DNA from: Ailanthus altissimus
Taxonomy: Eukaryota; Streptophyta; Magnoliopsida; Sapindales; Simaroubaceae
Direction of reading: 5' to 3'
DNA length: 64,000 nt
Assembly: GCA_946807835.1 (NCBI GenBank)
Contig: OX327693.1
Span: 2,869,501 to 2,933,500 of the forward strand
This document shows, one piece after another, positions 11,401 to 22,416 of the stretch (its first letter is position 1; each line of letters starts with the position of its first letter). The position numbers and the translations under genes are program-made. A model generated the notes under the pieces. That model did not search any database, had not been told where the DNA came from, and saw only the letters and a list, made by a program, of their open reading frames with translations.

Positions 11401-12520
11401 AAAATTACGGGTATTTAGTAAAGATTTCTACTGAACGGACTCATGAGAACCTTCAATAGACATTTTATAAAGTGGTCAATAAAAAGTTTTTTCTAGTTGA
11501 GTAGTACTGGTGGTCTTTTGACCTGAGCCCTATGGGAGGCTTGTCAGTGATCCATTATACTTTGGTTCCACGCATATTAGAGACCTTTAATGGTTTGATC
11601 GTTGGGTGTCACTGGATATAATCTAATGCTCATGGAGTCTGGTGTATACAGATATGGGCTCCGTTAGCTCATATGAGTGAGTTGTATATCCAGCTGCTCT
11701 GAGATTGTATTTTAAAAAGTCTTATGGCCATAAGCAATAAACCCTACAAGGAGTTTCCCGTGGGATAAACAATATCGCAAAACTGTTTGAGAACATTATT
11801 TATGAAAATACAAATCTAAAAATAAGTTCATAGTCGAGCATATAGAGATTTAAGGGTGATGATCTATGTCTTTACTCTTCCTGAAAATAAGCTACTGAGG
11901 GATTATACGTATATGTATTAACCTCAGCTTGTATATTTCAATGTGTTATCCTGTAATTTTTGTAACGTGTGTTTAGGGCATAATTGATGGACTTATGAAA
12001 AAGTTTCATAAGACAATATAAAGTATACTTGTTGAGCACTAGGTATCAGATCGGGCTGAATTATTTTATTTGAAAAAAATTTCGAAAGCGAGAATTATTT
12101 CAGGATCTCTTGAGTAGCTGATGGGTTTAAGTGTTAAGCTTAAGAGTTTAAAAATGGCAAGTGATAATTGGTTATTTGGGCGCGATATATTATTACTTGC
12201 CACCTTGTTAGTGCCGTCTGTCAAGCAATGGCATAATGATGCCCTAATTACTTGACAAATGGCAAGGCAAATTGCCTCTTTATGTTAATCAAAGGATAAA
12301 TGTCCTTGGGATGTCAAAAAGGTGTACTTATTTGTTTGCAATTGTTAAATGACTAGTCTAATATATTAGAAAAGTTTGACTAAGGGTTAGATAAAACAAA
12401 AATTGAATTTAAAAAAAAAATTAATTTTCTAATATTTTGATATCACTAAGTCACTGATACTTAATATTTTTGATATCATAGTATCAGTAATTCACAAACA
12501 CTTATCTTGAGGAGTTTTGT
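11401..12520 (+). repeat. Dispersed repeat next to M1, second copy at 57480-58620
   Basis: No gene. The stretch starting GGGTATTTAGTAAAGA and containing TTTTGACCTGAGCCC, GTGTCACTGGATATAAT, GGTGATGATCTATGTC and AGCAATGGCATAATGATGCC aligns through its length with 57480-58620, where it is followed by a gypsy LTR. It looks retrotransposon-derived but no coding domain is visible. Confidence 0.6.
12453..12488. repeat. Inverted repeat ACTGATACT / AGTATCAGT
   Basis: Perfect 9-bp arms at 12453-12461 and 12480-12488 enclose an 18-base loop that itself contains GATATC. Degenerate forms occur near 2260-2330 and 58545-58600, each just left of a gypsy LTR. Confidence 0.55.
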
Positions 12521-12599
12521 TGGCCTAATATTATGATTGCCACTTGTCACCATGTTTACATGTGAAACAATAACTATAGTAATAACATCTTCTCCCTCA

Positions 12600-13416
12600 A
12601 TCAAATTGGCTTAAGAAGTTTTGTTGTTTCCTTTCTTGTTCCTATGTTTACATTGATAAGTAAAATGACCACTCTTTTCACAAGCATAACACTTATCCTT
12701 TTTATTGAATTAGGCTTTATTCTTCTTAAAGTAAGAGTTAGTTGTGAAATCTTGATATTTCTTATCATGATTATCACATTCTACTAAATTAGCCTTCAAA
12801 AATAATTCTTTGGCCTTTTCTATGTTCTTCTTTTGGCAATTTTTTTCTTCAATTTTGATGTGCACAATTGAACCTTCCAAAGTTAAAAATTTTCTTTTAT
12901 ATTTATTGTTTTTCTTATAATCCTTCGAGGATTCAGGAAACTTTTCTATTAAGCAGCTACAATAAAAGGTTCAAGGAGAATAATTTTTTCATTTTTCAGA
13001 TCATTGATTAAAAGATTATAATAATGTATTTGTGCAATGACCTCTTTTTTCTTAGACATTTTAAAGTCTAGAAACGTTGCTATAACATACTTTTAGGCAT
13101 CAGCGTCTTCTATAACATACTTTTTCTTAAGTTGTTCCCACAAATCATGTACGTTCTTATATGTGGAATAAATATCATACAATTCATTTGATATTGTGTG
13201 AAGAATTGTATTACGACATACCTTGTTTGTCCTACTCCATTTCGGAAACTACTCTTTATAATTTTCTGCAATAAACTCAAGAGGAGGAATTGTGAGAAAT
13301 TTAACCAGACCCATAGCATCTAGAGCATCATATACCCAATCTTGTCATCTCTTGAAATATTTCCTATCAAATGGTAGGATCTTTGTAGCCTTTGAGAGAG
13401 ACTTTGCTACAGCCAT
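12600..13416 (-). pseudogene. Ty1/copia gag pseudogene
   Basis: Minus frame from an ATG at 13416: MAVAKSLSKATKILPFDRKY, then LHTISNELYDIYSTYKNVHD, LWEQLKKKYVIEDADA, MSKKKEVIAQIHYYNLLIND, and a good zinc knuckle CYACEKSGHFTYQC near 12650-12695. Stops interrupt it (for example after YFKR and after NYKE), so it is inactive. No protease, integrase or RT follows. A decayed PBS-like GGCTCTATATTG is seen near 13486 on the plus strand. Confidence 0.85.
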
Positions 13417-13449
13417 TAGCGAAGATACGCTTTGTAGTATCCACGTGTA

Positions 13450-14110
13450 CATGAAGAAGTAGTTTTAAGTTTAAAGGTAAAATTGGCTCTATATTGTGGG
13501 AAATATACAATGATGTAAGCAAAAAAATTTTGAAGTCAATGCATGCAATGTATAATCTTTAAACTATTTCTACCCCTACTTTAATTTTAATTAAAGATGC
13601 AAATGAGCTTGTTAGTAGAATAGTTTTAGAATTCAATGACTTATGAGAAAGTATTAGGTGCACACCAAATATTTTTCTTGGACTACAAGTGTCTAAACTT
13701 AAAAGTGGTTGATAAGAGGGAAACTTGAATCAAAGATTGAGAAGAGAAGTTAATTACTTATTTCAAATGTGCTTGCAGTATTTATAGAGTTGTATGTGTT
13801 TCTCTAGAGAGACACAACACTCATTTAAAAGGCTATATCAAATAAAGTGAGTAGGTGACTCTCTGAAGGGTCACCAACTTAGCTTTGGGCATCGCGGCAC
13901 CTAATGATAGCATTGGACACTTGCTTGACTAGGCGCTGCAATGTCTAGAGGCTAGTGCCACAATGCTCAATTCTAGTAACTGGGTGCTGTGGCGCTCTAG
14001 AGTTACTGTCGTTGTGCCCAACCTTGAAGCTAGAGTGTCGCAGTACTGAGGCCAGCTTTGCAATACCCAAGCCTCCTACAACCTAGACGCTTTCCCCTTC
14101 GACCATTTTT
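13450..14110 (-). mobile_element. Probable copia LTR upstream of the gag remnant
   Basis: Lies on the 5' side of the minus-strand gag. It holds a minus-strand TATA box (CTATAAATACTGC near 13785) preceded by a run of GC-rich GCGCTG/TGGCGC units at 13885-14075, the arrangement seen in the other LTRs of the window. Exact ends were not resolved. Confidence 0.5.
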
Positions 14111-14119
14111 CTCTTCTCT

Positions 14120-15560
14120 GCTATTCTCTCTACGCTAATATTTGTTTTTCCATTTGTTTATTTGGAATACATTCTTAAATTCCAACTGTTATCTCCTTTA
14201 TCTTATTTTTTTTCTTCTTTTTTTTTTTTACAAAAAACCTAATTACCTAATTTTAAAACACGTTCTTTCAAATTTTAAAACTATTTTGTTTTGTTTCCTT
14301 ATCTTAAGCACACCATCCTATTATCTCTAAGGTTTAAAAACTAGGATAATTATTATAGTTTTAAATTTTTTTAAAATACTTCAATTTTGAAAAAACACGA
14401 GATTTACAAGAAAAGCAATTTTACATCTCAATTTTACAAGTCTAGTACTACTCGTTAAATATTATTCATTCGTAACAGTATAACTATTGATATAGACCTT
14501 TCTTACTAAAATTAAAAACAGAATCACTGGGAGGGTTCAAAGAGTTAAAAAGGGTAATTTCACAAGCTGGATTACCCTCTCCTTGCCTAATGAACCCATT
14601 TGATCAGTTCTATGTGCATCAATTTGAACTTCCACAGAGCAAAGACCTTTATCAGGACTTTAGTCACAGCTTTATAATTTTGCGTATTTCTTATAATACA
14701 ATTTGAACACAATGCACATTTGTAGATTATTTTGTGTATTTTTTAACGAAAATTTTGTTAAAGGAGTTCTACTACCAGAATATTACTTGGAAACTTATCT
14801 TTGTATTTAATATGTAATGGATACTTGATTGTGTAAGATACATTTCAAGTTCTGTTCATTATCAATATATCTTCATCGTCTTCAGGAAACGTGTGGTTTT
14901 AGTTGCTATGAATGAAGCTCTTTCCAAATTGTAAATTAGATTTTTAGTTCATTTCTTGAATATTTTGTTTGTTTTAGCTGGTTTAATGTTGATTGAATTT
15001 GTTACTTAAAGCTTGAAAAACATTTTCTTTTGCAGATGTAGTAATTAGAGGGTAGTTGATCTGCGGATCATTCAAGGCTTCTATTCACTATCCACGGTTG
15101 GCGAAAGCATCATTCTTAAAGAACATTCTTTTAGCTTGTTTCGATGTTGCTGTGAGGATTTCTCATCGTTAAAACTTCATTCAGAGTCTGAGCCTATTCT
15201 GCTTTGATTTTTATCATACTGACAAAAGGGTAAGAAACCTCCAAAATGCTTAAGGTTCTCTGCCTCTCAATAGTTTTTTGGAAGGCAACATGTTCTGTTT
15301 TGCTTTTTAGACAACACCCTTTTCTGTTTAGAGAATTTATTAAATTCACCAACTTGATGACAATTTTGTGTACACTGTACAAGTTTGAGATATAACAACC
15401 TTGTTCCCCAGAAAAAGAATCTGGTAGTTGCTTGTTGGAGGAAAGCATAAGGTCCAGGCACAGCTATCGTCGAAGTGTGAAGATTAGAGAGACAAGCAAA
15501 GGCTCTTCATTAGAGCAAGCCATTTGGAGGCTTTTGCTTATTTTCCATAATTGAAGGTGT
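14120..15560. other. Unrecognised low-repeat interval with exon-like stretches
   Basis: Seen only once per duplicated unit. A plus-strand open stretch at about 14491-14704 reads GGFKELKRVISQAGLPSPCL then MNPFDQFYVHQFELPQSKDL, of fairly normal composition. Downstream, TTCAG at about 14885 precedes a 50-base stretch ending before GTAAAT, and TTTTGCAG occurs near 15035. This could be the remnant of an ordinary gene with introns; I do not recognise the protein. The small minus-strand frames at 15194-15461 look like chance. Confidence 0.3.
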
Positions 15561-16428
15561 ACTTTCTTTGGAGAAAACAATGTTATACAAGTAACTTGCC
15601 CTCGTAATGTTTTAGACCTTGCAATAGTTAACTACATAGATTAGTTAGCCCCTTTCTGAATGAGGCACGGTCCTTGGATTAACATATTAATATACTATTT
15701 TGTTCTCTTACTTGTGGTCTTGCAAAACAAATCAAACAGATTCATGAAGCCCAATTGTATTTTGTGCCTAGTAGGAACGGATGGTTTAAATAGAAATGAT
15801 AGACAACGTTGACAACCCAATTGACATTTTTCATTCTAATATAATCATGAAAGCCCAATTGTATTTTTGGATTTGAGAGATAAGTCGATTGACATTTTTG
15901 AATAGAATTAGTGATTTTCATTATAATTTTAAATCATATCAAAATTCGATTTGAATTTACAATTTTTGTAATGGATTAAATTAAATTAGATTTTATATTT
16001 TGATAGATTGGATTGGATGAAAAATTATCGATCCGCTTAATGATAAATTGAATAAATTATTAGTCAGATCCGTTAAAGTTAATCCGACAAACACACTTAA
16101 ATTCAAATAACAAAAAATCAAAATCCAAGTTTTTTTTTGGTAAAAATCATTTTGCCAAAAGAATTAACTTTTCCTTTTTAATATAATCTTATCTAACATT
16201 TAAAGAATTTTTTGATACATGTATCGCATTAATTATATGTAACTAATATCTATTTTATAATTATTTTATTTTTTATTAACTACTAACTTTACATTAATAA
16301 TTTTTTCCCCTATTTTTTCTTTGCTTTCTCCAAAAATTAAACCAATTACGAAAAGCTAAATACTTATGACTCTTTCGATCACACACACTACACTATGTTA
16401 CACTACAAATCAGGGAGAGGGGAATCGA
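15561..16428. other. AT-rich intergenic sequence
   Basis: No gene seen. It holds two near-copies of GCCCAATTGTATTTT (15749 and 15853) in a short imperfect direct repeat and long A/T runs. Nothing else is recognised. Confidence 0.5.
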
Positions 16429-16638
16429 ATGGCAAATCTTCAGGCAAATTGTTCGTTAACATGCATTATAGCATTTGTTGTCTTTTTCTTGGCCTTACCA
16501 TGGAAAATGGTCGGTGTATATGTTAGTACTTACTTTGTTATTCACACTATAACTTTAAACTTGCTCAAGAAGATGATTAGTTATTACAAATTTAAGGCTT
16601 CTAGTTATATTATTAAAAACAATATTCAAATCTCTTGA
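16429..16638 (+). CDS. Hypothetical small hydrophobic protein, 69 aa (module M2)
   Basis: ATG at 16429 (MANLQANCSLTCIIAFVVFF, then LAL): a hydrophilic start followed by a hydrophobic core shared with the frames at 9578, 21165 and 31678. A 32-bp deletion relative to M3 between two CTTA motifs removes the CASLEFES part and shifts the frame into a second hydrophobic stretch (VYVSTYFVIHTITLNLL). The remainder is lysine-rich and probably not genuine. Family unknown; it could be a signal-peptide exon of a lost secreted peptide gene. Confidence 0.25.
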   Translation: MANLQANCSLTCIIAFVVFFLALPWKMVGVYVSTYFVIHTITLNLLKKMISYYKFKASSYIIKNNIQIS

Positions 16639-18720
16639 AAAATATTCTAGTTGGTAAAAGGAAATCTATTCAGTCAGTTTTGATCTCTCGTAATAGTTAT
16701 GTCAAAGGTTTATATAAATTTGCTCACATCAAACTTAAGTAAACATATGAATTTGATTATCACTTATAGGCAGCTACGTTTAAGTAAAATGTTATAAAGA
16801 AGTTGATGATTCTTAATATGATGTAGACAAATATTTAATAAGAAAGCTTCAAGGAAAATAACAGGTAAAACTTATGTGTAACAAAATTTAATTATAATAA
16901 TAAAAGCAAAAACACTATTATTATCTTTTTTTTAAAAAAAAATTTATCTATAGCACTTTCTCATCGGTAGTTTTTAAAATTACTCCTTACTTCTTTTTAG
17001 AGGCACAATTGGTAATATATGGAATAAATTTCTTAAAAATTAAGCAAGGAGAAGTGGAATGTATTAAAATATTTAACTGTGAGAGGGATATATGAAAAAA
17101 TAAGCAGGGAAAGTGGTATATATGAAAAAATTTAAGGAAGATAATAATAATTTACTAAAAGATACATTGTGTGCTTTATGGGCTCTATCATTAAGAATAA
17201 CAAGTTTGCTACCTTGCATATTTGGATATTTCACCTTATTATAAAAAATTGGAGGCACAAAATTTTAAATACTGGCAATATAGGGCCTAGTTAAACTATG
17301 AAAGAGAGGGAGGGATGCTTTTTCTTATGTTCATTAGTGTGACTTTGCAATAAAAGTAAACAATATTCATTCGGAAATTTATAATATTAACTAACAATTA
17401 AATCAGTAAAAGTACGCATTTTACTTTTATTATATTGTTTGCATCTTATTGCGGCATATACCTATGCATGAGCATTAGTTTAGTTTATAAATATATAATA
17501 TTCAATTCTAAGACATTGTAAATCTTCGCTCTTTATTTCTGATTTTCGTTTCCTTTAATGCCGAAAGCAATCACGAAAGATAATTACTCAATTGAACAAT
17601 ATGCAGTTTAATATTTGATGTGCTTTTGTTTAAAAGCTCATATATGCTCCACCATTGACAATTGTGAATGATATGTTTTTAATTTCAGTCTTTGGTGCAA
17701 CATGTGCTTTTGCTTTTACTACTAACGAATTTTTCTTTGCTTTTATTATTGATTGGTCGTATCAAATTTCTATTTCTTTTACAAAAAGAAAAAGTACATT
17801 TGAACCCTATCTCTTCATCATCGAGTTCCTTCACATGCAATACTGCATGTGTTGTCTTCGTCTAGGCCTTATGTGCTTCACTTGGCTTTAACTTACCGTG
17901 GAAGAAATTTTTGTGCGTTAAAAATTGCTTTGTTACTTCCAATACATATTTTATTAGATTATAATTACTTAATAAATTGACAAATTAACCATAAATGTAA
18001 GATGCCCTTAATTGGTAAGTTCTCAATAATGATATTTGAACTTTGGAATCGATATTTCTTACATTAGAGTTGAGGCATGAGGGATTTGATTAACTTTTAC
18101 ATATAATATTTGAATGCTTAAAAATATTTTAAAGAATTCTTTCCAATTTTTTTTAAAAAGAGAGTTTGCATGGTTTAAGAAGTGGTTTTGATTATAGATA
18201 ATGAATTTATAAGTTGAGGTCACTTGGATGATAGGTTTGACCTTTACTCTTTTCATAGAGTCTACTTTTTCAAAAAGGGGGTTTGGGTTCTTTCCTCTTT
18301 GATAAAGTATGTGCTAGGTATGCATAAGTACGGAAATAATATATCTTTTGTGGGGTATATGTTCCCGTTTTATAAGACTTACTTCTCTAGTGTAGACTAT
18401 GAGTTATTCTCTTATTTAATATTCTCCTTTTATAGGGTTTACTTTTTTGGTATAATATATGTGTTCTCCCTCTTTTATTATTTTCCGTTTATCGTAGGAT
18501 CTATTTCTCTAGTATAGGGTATGAGTTCTTCACTGTATTGTAGGGTATTTGTTCAAGAATGTATCAATATGAAAATGTAATGTCTTGTCTGATAGTACTC
18601 CCTCTTGTTGTACCACTTCAATGTGGGCTATGGGTTCATCTTACCTTTGTAGTCCATGTATATAGGTATGCGTCAATTTAGAAATGTAATATCTTAACCT
18701 AATAATTCTCTAATTATAGA
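16440..18720 (+). repeat. Local module M2
   Basis: Contains segment C (CTCTTGAAAAATATTCTAG and following, 16430-17280), segment D after TTTTAATTTCAG (about 17690-17960), then segment E with TAAGATGCCCTTAATTGG and a minisatellite (18232-18535). Lacks segments A and B of M1. Aligns with 21340-24150 and, for D-E, with 56640-57430. Confidence 0.65.
18232..18535 (+). repeat. Minisatellite of about 60-bp units (segment E)
   Basis: Imperfect direct repeats built on GTCTACTTTT, TATGAGTT and a T-rich stretch ending TTTTATAGG. Related arrays occur at 23860-24010 and 57220-57430 and in copy 2 (41664-41967, 47292-47442). Confidence 0.6.
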
Positions 18721-19735
18721 ATAATATTAGTAAGATCTCAATAATGATGCTCAAGCCTTGGCATTGATATTAGTTACATTAGTGTTGAGGCCTAAGGGAT
18801 TTGATTAATTTTTGTGCACAATATTAGAAAGCTTAAACTTATTATTCTTACAAATTATTTTCTAAATGTTTCAGAAAGGAGTTTTCATAGGTTCAAGAAA
18901 TTTTTTTTTTTTGGTTGAAAATGAATTTACAAGTTGAGATCAAAATAAAGAAAAAGAATTTAAGAATTAACTATTTAGCGAGATTAAGATTTTTTGTTGG
19001 AAATTAAATTATAAAAAATATTTAATGGGAAAACTTAAAAATATTAACAGGAAAAACTTGTATACGACAGTAAAAATAAATGAAAACCACCATATCTTCT
19101 TAGTTTATATATATATATATATATCATATCCACATACTGCATACAAAATTAAATTGTTACCTAAAACTTGTTATTAAGAAACATAATATCTTAAATTAAG
19201 AAGTATACATGCTAATGCCAATGTGTGTGTTATTGAACTTCCACTATTGCATTTAAAACCTTACTATAAAGCTTACGTTTTTCTTAAATTTAGAGTATTT
19301 TGAAAGAGAATAGGATGATGGTTAGGTGAAGATAAGAAAAAAAAAAGATAGAATTTTAGAATTTGAAAGAATTGTGATTTTGGGAAGTACTTTTTCTATT
19401 TAATAAAGAAAAATAGAACGGAGATAACGTGGGTGAAAAAATACATAGATTTTTGTGTGGTTACTAATCGAAGAAGAAAATGCAGGATTAATATAAGTTT
19501 AGGTATAGTCTCGTGGAGGTAGTAAGAAGAGGTTGTACTTGAGGAAAAATACAACGATTAGTTTTGTTACAATATTCATTATAGGAGGAGAAGTTAGCTC
19601 TGAGCAAGCAACTATCTGAGTTGCGGGTAGATTATATATTTAAATAAAATTTGATATTTATATATTATTACCATTATATTATTAAATTAATTAATTAATT
19701 TTCAATTGAATTAATCTTTATATATATAGAGCTCT
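18721..19735. other. AT-rich spacer
   Basis: No gene recognised. 18745-18990 repeats part of segment E and the segment A leader (AAAATGAATTTACAAGTTGAG). A (TA)n run lies near 19105-19124. 19200-19640 has purine-rich sequence of unknown origin. Confidence 0.5.
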
Positions 19736-19885
19736 GATCAGATGGACAGAGTTGCATTTATATCAAGTACAATTGTAAAGAAAGTCTACACTAACTTTAG
19801 TTAAAAGTTTATTTTCAACTAAAGTTAAGCATGATCATTTTGTAGACTAGTGCATCATAGAATGAGCAATTTTGTCTACTGGATC
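19736..19885. mobile_element. Fold-back MITE-like element
   Basis: About 150 bp able to fold: outer arms GATCAGATGGACAGAGTTGC and, inverted, GATCCAGTAGACAAAATTGC (14 of 20 identical), inner perfect arms GTCTAC (19784-19789) with GTAGAC (19842-19847) and AACTTTAGTT (19793-19802) with AACTAAAGTT (19817-19826). It is flanked by TATATA tracts on both sides. No coding capacity. Superfamily not assigned. Confidence 0.55.
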
Positions 19886-20390
19886 AATATATATATATAT
19901 ATATTTATTAATGACCTATGAAATAATCACAACCACACAAAAATGTAATAATTTAATGTTATTCAATACAAATAAGCTACATATATTTATATATAGAAAC
20001 TTGAATTTTAATTATTTTTTAAGATTATTAAATTCTATATACTACAAAATGAAAATTTTATGAGTTGAGTTAAGCGCCTTATATCTTTATTTTTTTCAAT
20101 CATCATCTTCAAAATAATTAGAAAAGCTAGTTGTGCGAAGATGATTTAAATTCATCTTGAAAAGGAGTTCGAGTCAAGTCAATAAATAGTAATAGTGAAT
20201 ATGCAGAGAATGTACAAAGACATGAAGAAGCCAATAAGCACAAGGAAAAAAGTGGGCGAGCTTCCAGTACCACAGTGCTCAAGCTTTAAGTCACAACACT
20301 ACAATAATTAGTTGCTGGCACTGCAGTGTTAGAAGCTACATTTGCGTTGTTGTAGCTTTAAGTAAATAAATAATAAAATATTTGGTTTTG
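19886..20390. repeat. Partial LTR-like fragment with GC-rich motif
   Basis: AT-rich at first; 20130-20350 resembles the LTR segment that precedes LTR promoters: GCTTCCAGTACCACAGTGCTC, CACTGCAGTGTTAGAAGC. No gene. Ends unclear. Confidence 0.4.
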
Positions 20391-20520
20391 TATGGGTTCA
20401 TAAAATTTATTTGCTTATAGAAAATGAATTTACAAGTTGAGACAAAGTGAAGAGATTAGGTTTTGGCATTAACTAATTAAAGAGACAAAGGATGCTAATA
20501 CCTTAAGCCTTATCTACCAC

Positions 20521-20607
20521 TTAGAGTGAGTAATATCAATTAGATGTTAACCCTTCATTAGAGTGAGTAATACCAATTAGATGTTAACCCTTCATTAGAG
20601 TGAGTAA
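20521..20607 (+). repeat. 37-bp tandem repeat, two units plus part
   Basis: Units at 20521-20557 and 20558-20594 begin TTAGAGTGAGTAAT and differ by one base; a third starts at 20595. It duplicates the segment that in other modules lies just below the TATA box (CTTCATTAGAATGAG). A smaller 19-bp duplication (TTAGAAAGTGGACTAACTT) lies at 21037-21074. Confidence 0.85.
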
Positions 20608-21639
20608 GTGTGAAAATAAATAAGAGAAAAGAAAAAAGAGAAGTGATCAATGTTTTAAATCATATGTTCTATATATTGAGTTTTGACCAACTATGACAAT
20701 AGAGAATTTATATTATCTTTCAGTGATCATACTTATTGAAGAGGGTGTTTATGATAATAAAATTGAATCTTGGAGTCACATAGATATGTTATTACCTACA
20801 TGAGAGAATGACTATATACTTTAAGACAATACTCTCTAGCATGTCTTTATTATGCTTAAGGTCAAATTTCTTACTCTATATATTTAATTTTGTATTTTGC
20901 TAGTTGATAATTTCTATCTTATAAATATCTAACAATATATATTCTAATATATTTCATTTTGGTGCAAATATATATATATTATGGGAGGCAACATGCCTGT
21001 ACTTTGTTTTCTCATTATCTTTTCTATTTAAAGCATTTAGAAAGTGGACTAACTTTTAGAAAGTGGACTAACTTGAAGCTGGAAAGTGTGAGCACATTGA
21101 TAATCAACTATAATGTTTTCTGTGTTCCTCAAAAGCTAGAAAAAGTATGTTTGGACCCTATCTTTTTATTATCGTGTTCCTTCACATGCATTATTGCATT
21201 TGTTGTCTTTTTCTTGGCCTTATGTGCTTCACTTGAATTCGAGTCTTCAACTTACCATCGAAATTTGACTTACTTGGTTATTTCGCTCTATAACTTTAAA
21301 CTTACTCAAGCAAATGATTAGTTATTACAAATTTAAGGTTTCTAGTTATATTATTAAATCAATATTCAAATCTCTTGAAAAATATTCTAGTTGGTAAAAG
21401 GAATCTATAAGGTCAGTTTTGATTTCTTGCAATAGTGATGCTAGAGGTTGATATCAATTTGCTCACATCAGACTTAAATAAACGAATGAATTTGATTATC
21501 ACTTATAGGTAGTATTTTTAAGTAAAATTTTATTGAGAAGTAGATGCTTCTTAATATGATGTAGAAAAATATTTAATAAGAAAGCTTCTAGGAAAGTAAT
21601 AGGTAAAATTTATATGTAACAAAAAAAAAAAGAAATTAT

Positions 21640-22416
21640 AATTCTTAATAAATATATATAAGGAATGAACTACATCTTTATTGGTACGAGGTTTTTTTGG
21701 ATAGAGCTCAAGAGCAAACCTATGAGGGCTTAGACCCAAAATGGATAATATCATATCAATGTAGAGATATGTATGATTTGTTGGGCCCCTTTTAAGTGAT
21801 ATCATTGGGATATTATTTGAAGAGTAAGTCAAGTGTCTTAAATACGTAAGGGTTGAAGACGGACGAGAAAGGAGTACGAAAGACGCAAAGGCGGTGCCCA
21901 GATATGGGCACTGTAAAGCCAGGTTGTGGGCGCTGCGGCTCTGGGCATAATGGTCCAGTGCCCGCGGCACCAGGGAATGGGTGCCGCAGCGCCCGGTGCG
22001 GTGAATAGGTTTTTTCATTTTGTTGAGCTTTTTACTTGCTCTAGGTCTCCCTAAAATAACTCCTATAAGTTTAAGGTTATCCTAAGTCGTCCTAAAACAT
22101 ATATAAAGGCCCTCAATTGACTTATAAACACATCTTTGTAATCATAATATTCTTTGTAATTCTTAATTAGAGAAACCCTTTGTTTATAAGAAATAGTGAT
22201 TCTTCGAGAGTCTTTCTTATAAAAGACATACTTTTGTGAGTGTTTTACGATTCAATAATAAGATAGTGTAATTTAAATCTGTCATGGATGTAAGTAAGTT
22301 ATTAAACCACATAAATTCGCTGTGTTTTCTCTTATCTTTCTCTCTTTCTAAATTTTATAATTACTTGTTTCTATATTATAGTACTTGGACTAATTATTTC
22401 TGTGATTGCCTCCGCA
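21640..22416 (+). mobile_element. Probable solo LTR inserted in module M3
   Basis: Interrupts segment C exactly where M1 and M2 have uninterrupted AACAAAA...AATAATAATAAAGC. It contains GAGGGCTTAGACCCAAAATG, a GC-rich palindromic block (21880-22000, GTGCCGCAGCGCCCGG), a TATA box CATATATAAAGG near 22098 and transcript-leader-like sequence after it, the usual arrangement of an LTR promoter. Target duplication and exact ends could not be fixed. The 155-codon minus frame crossing it is a chance frame; a one-base change in copy 2 shortens it. Confidence 0.5.

Noticed and set aside
13110..13319. 69-codon minus frame and its copy at 36542
   Set aside because: It lies over the copia gag in another frame; the gag frame (NELYDIYSTYKNVHD) is the meaningful one.
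21551..22018. 155-codon minus-strand frame
   Set aside because: It spans the LTR-like insert and the module border, and a one-base homopolymer change in copy 2 cuts it to 115 codons.
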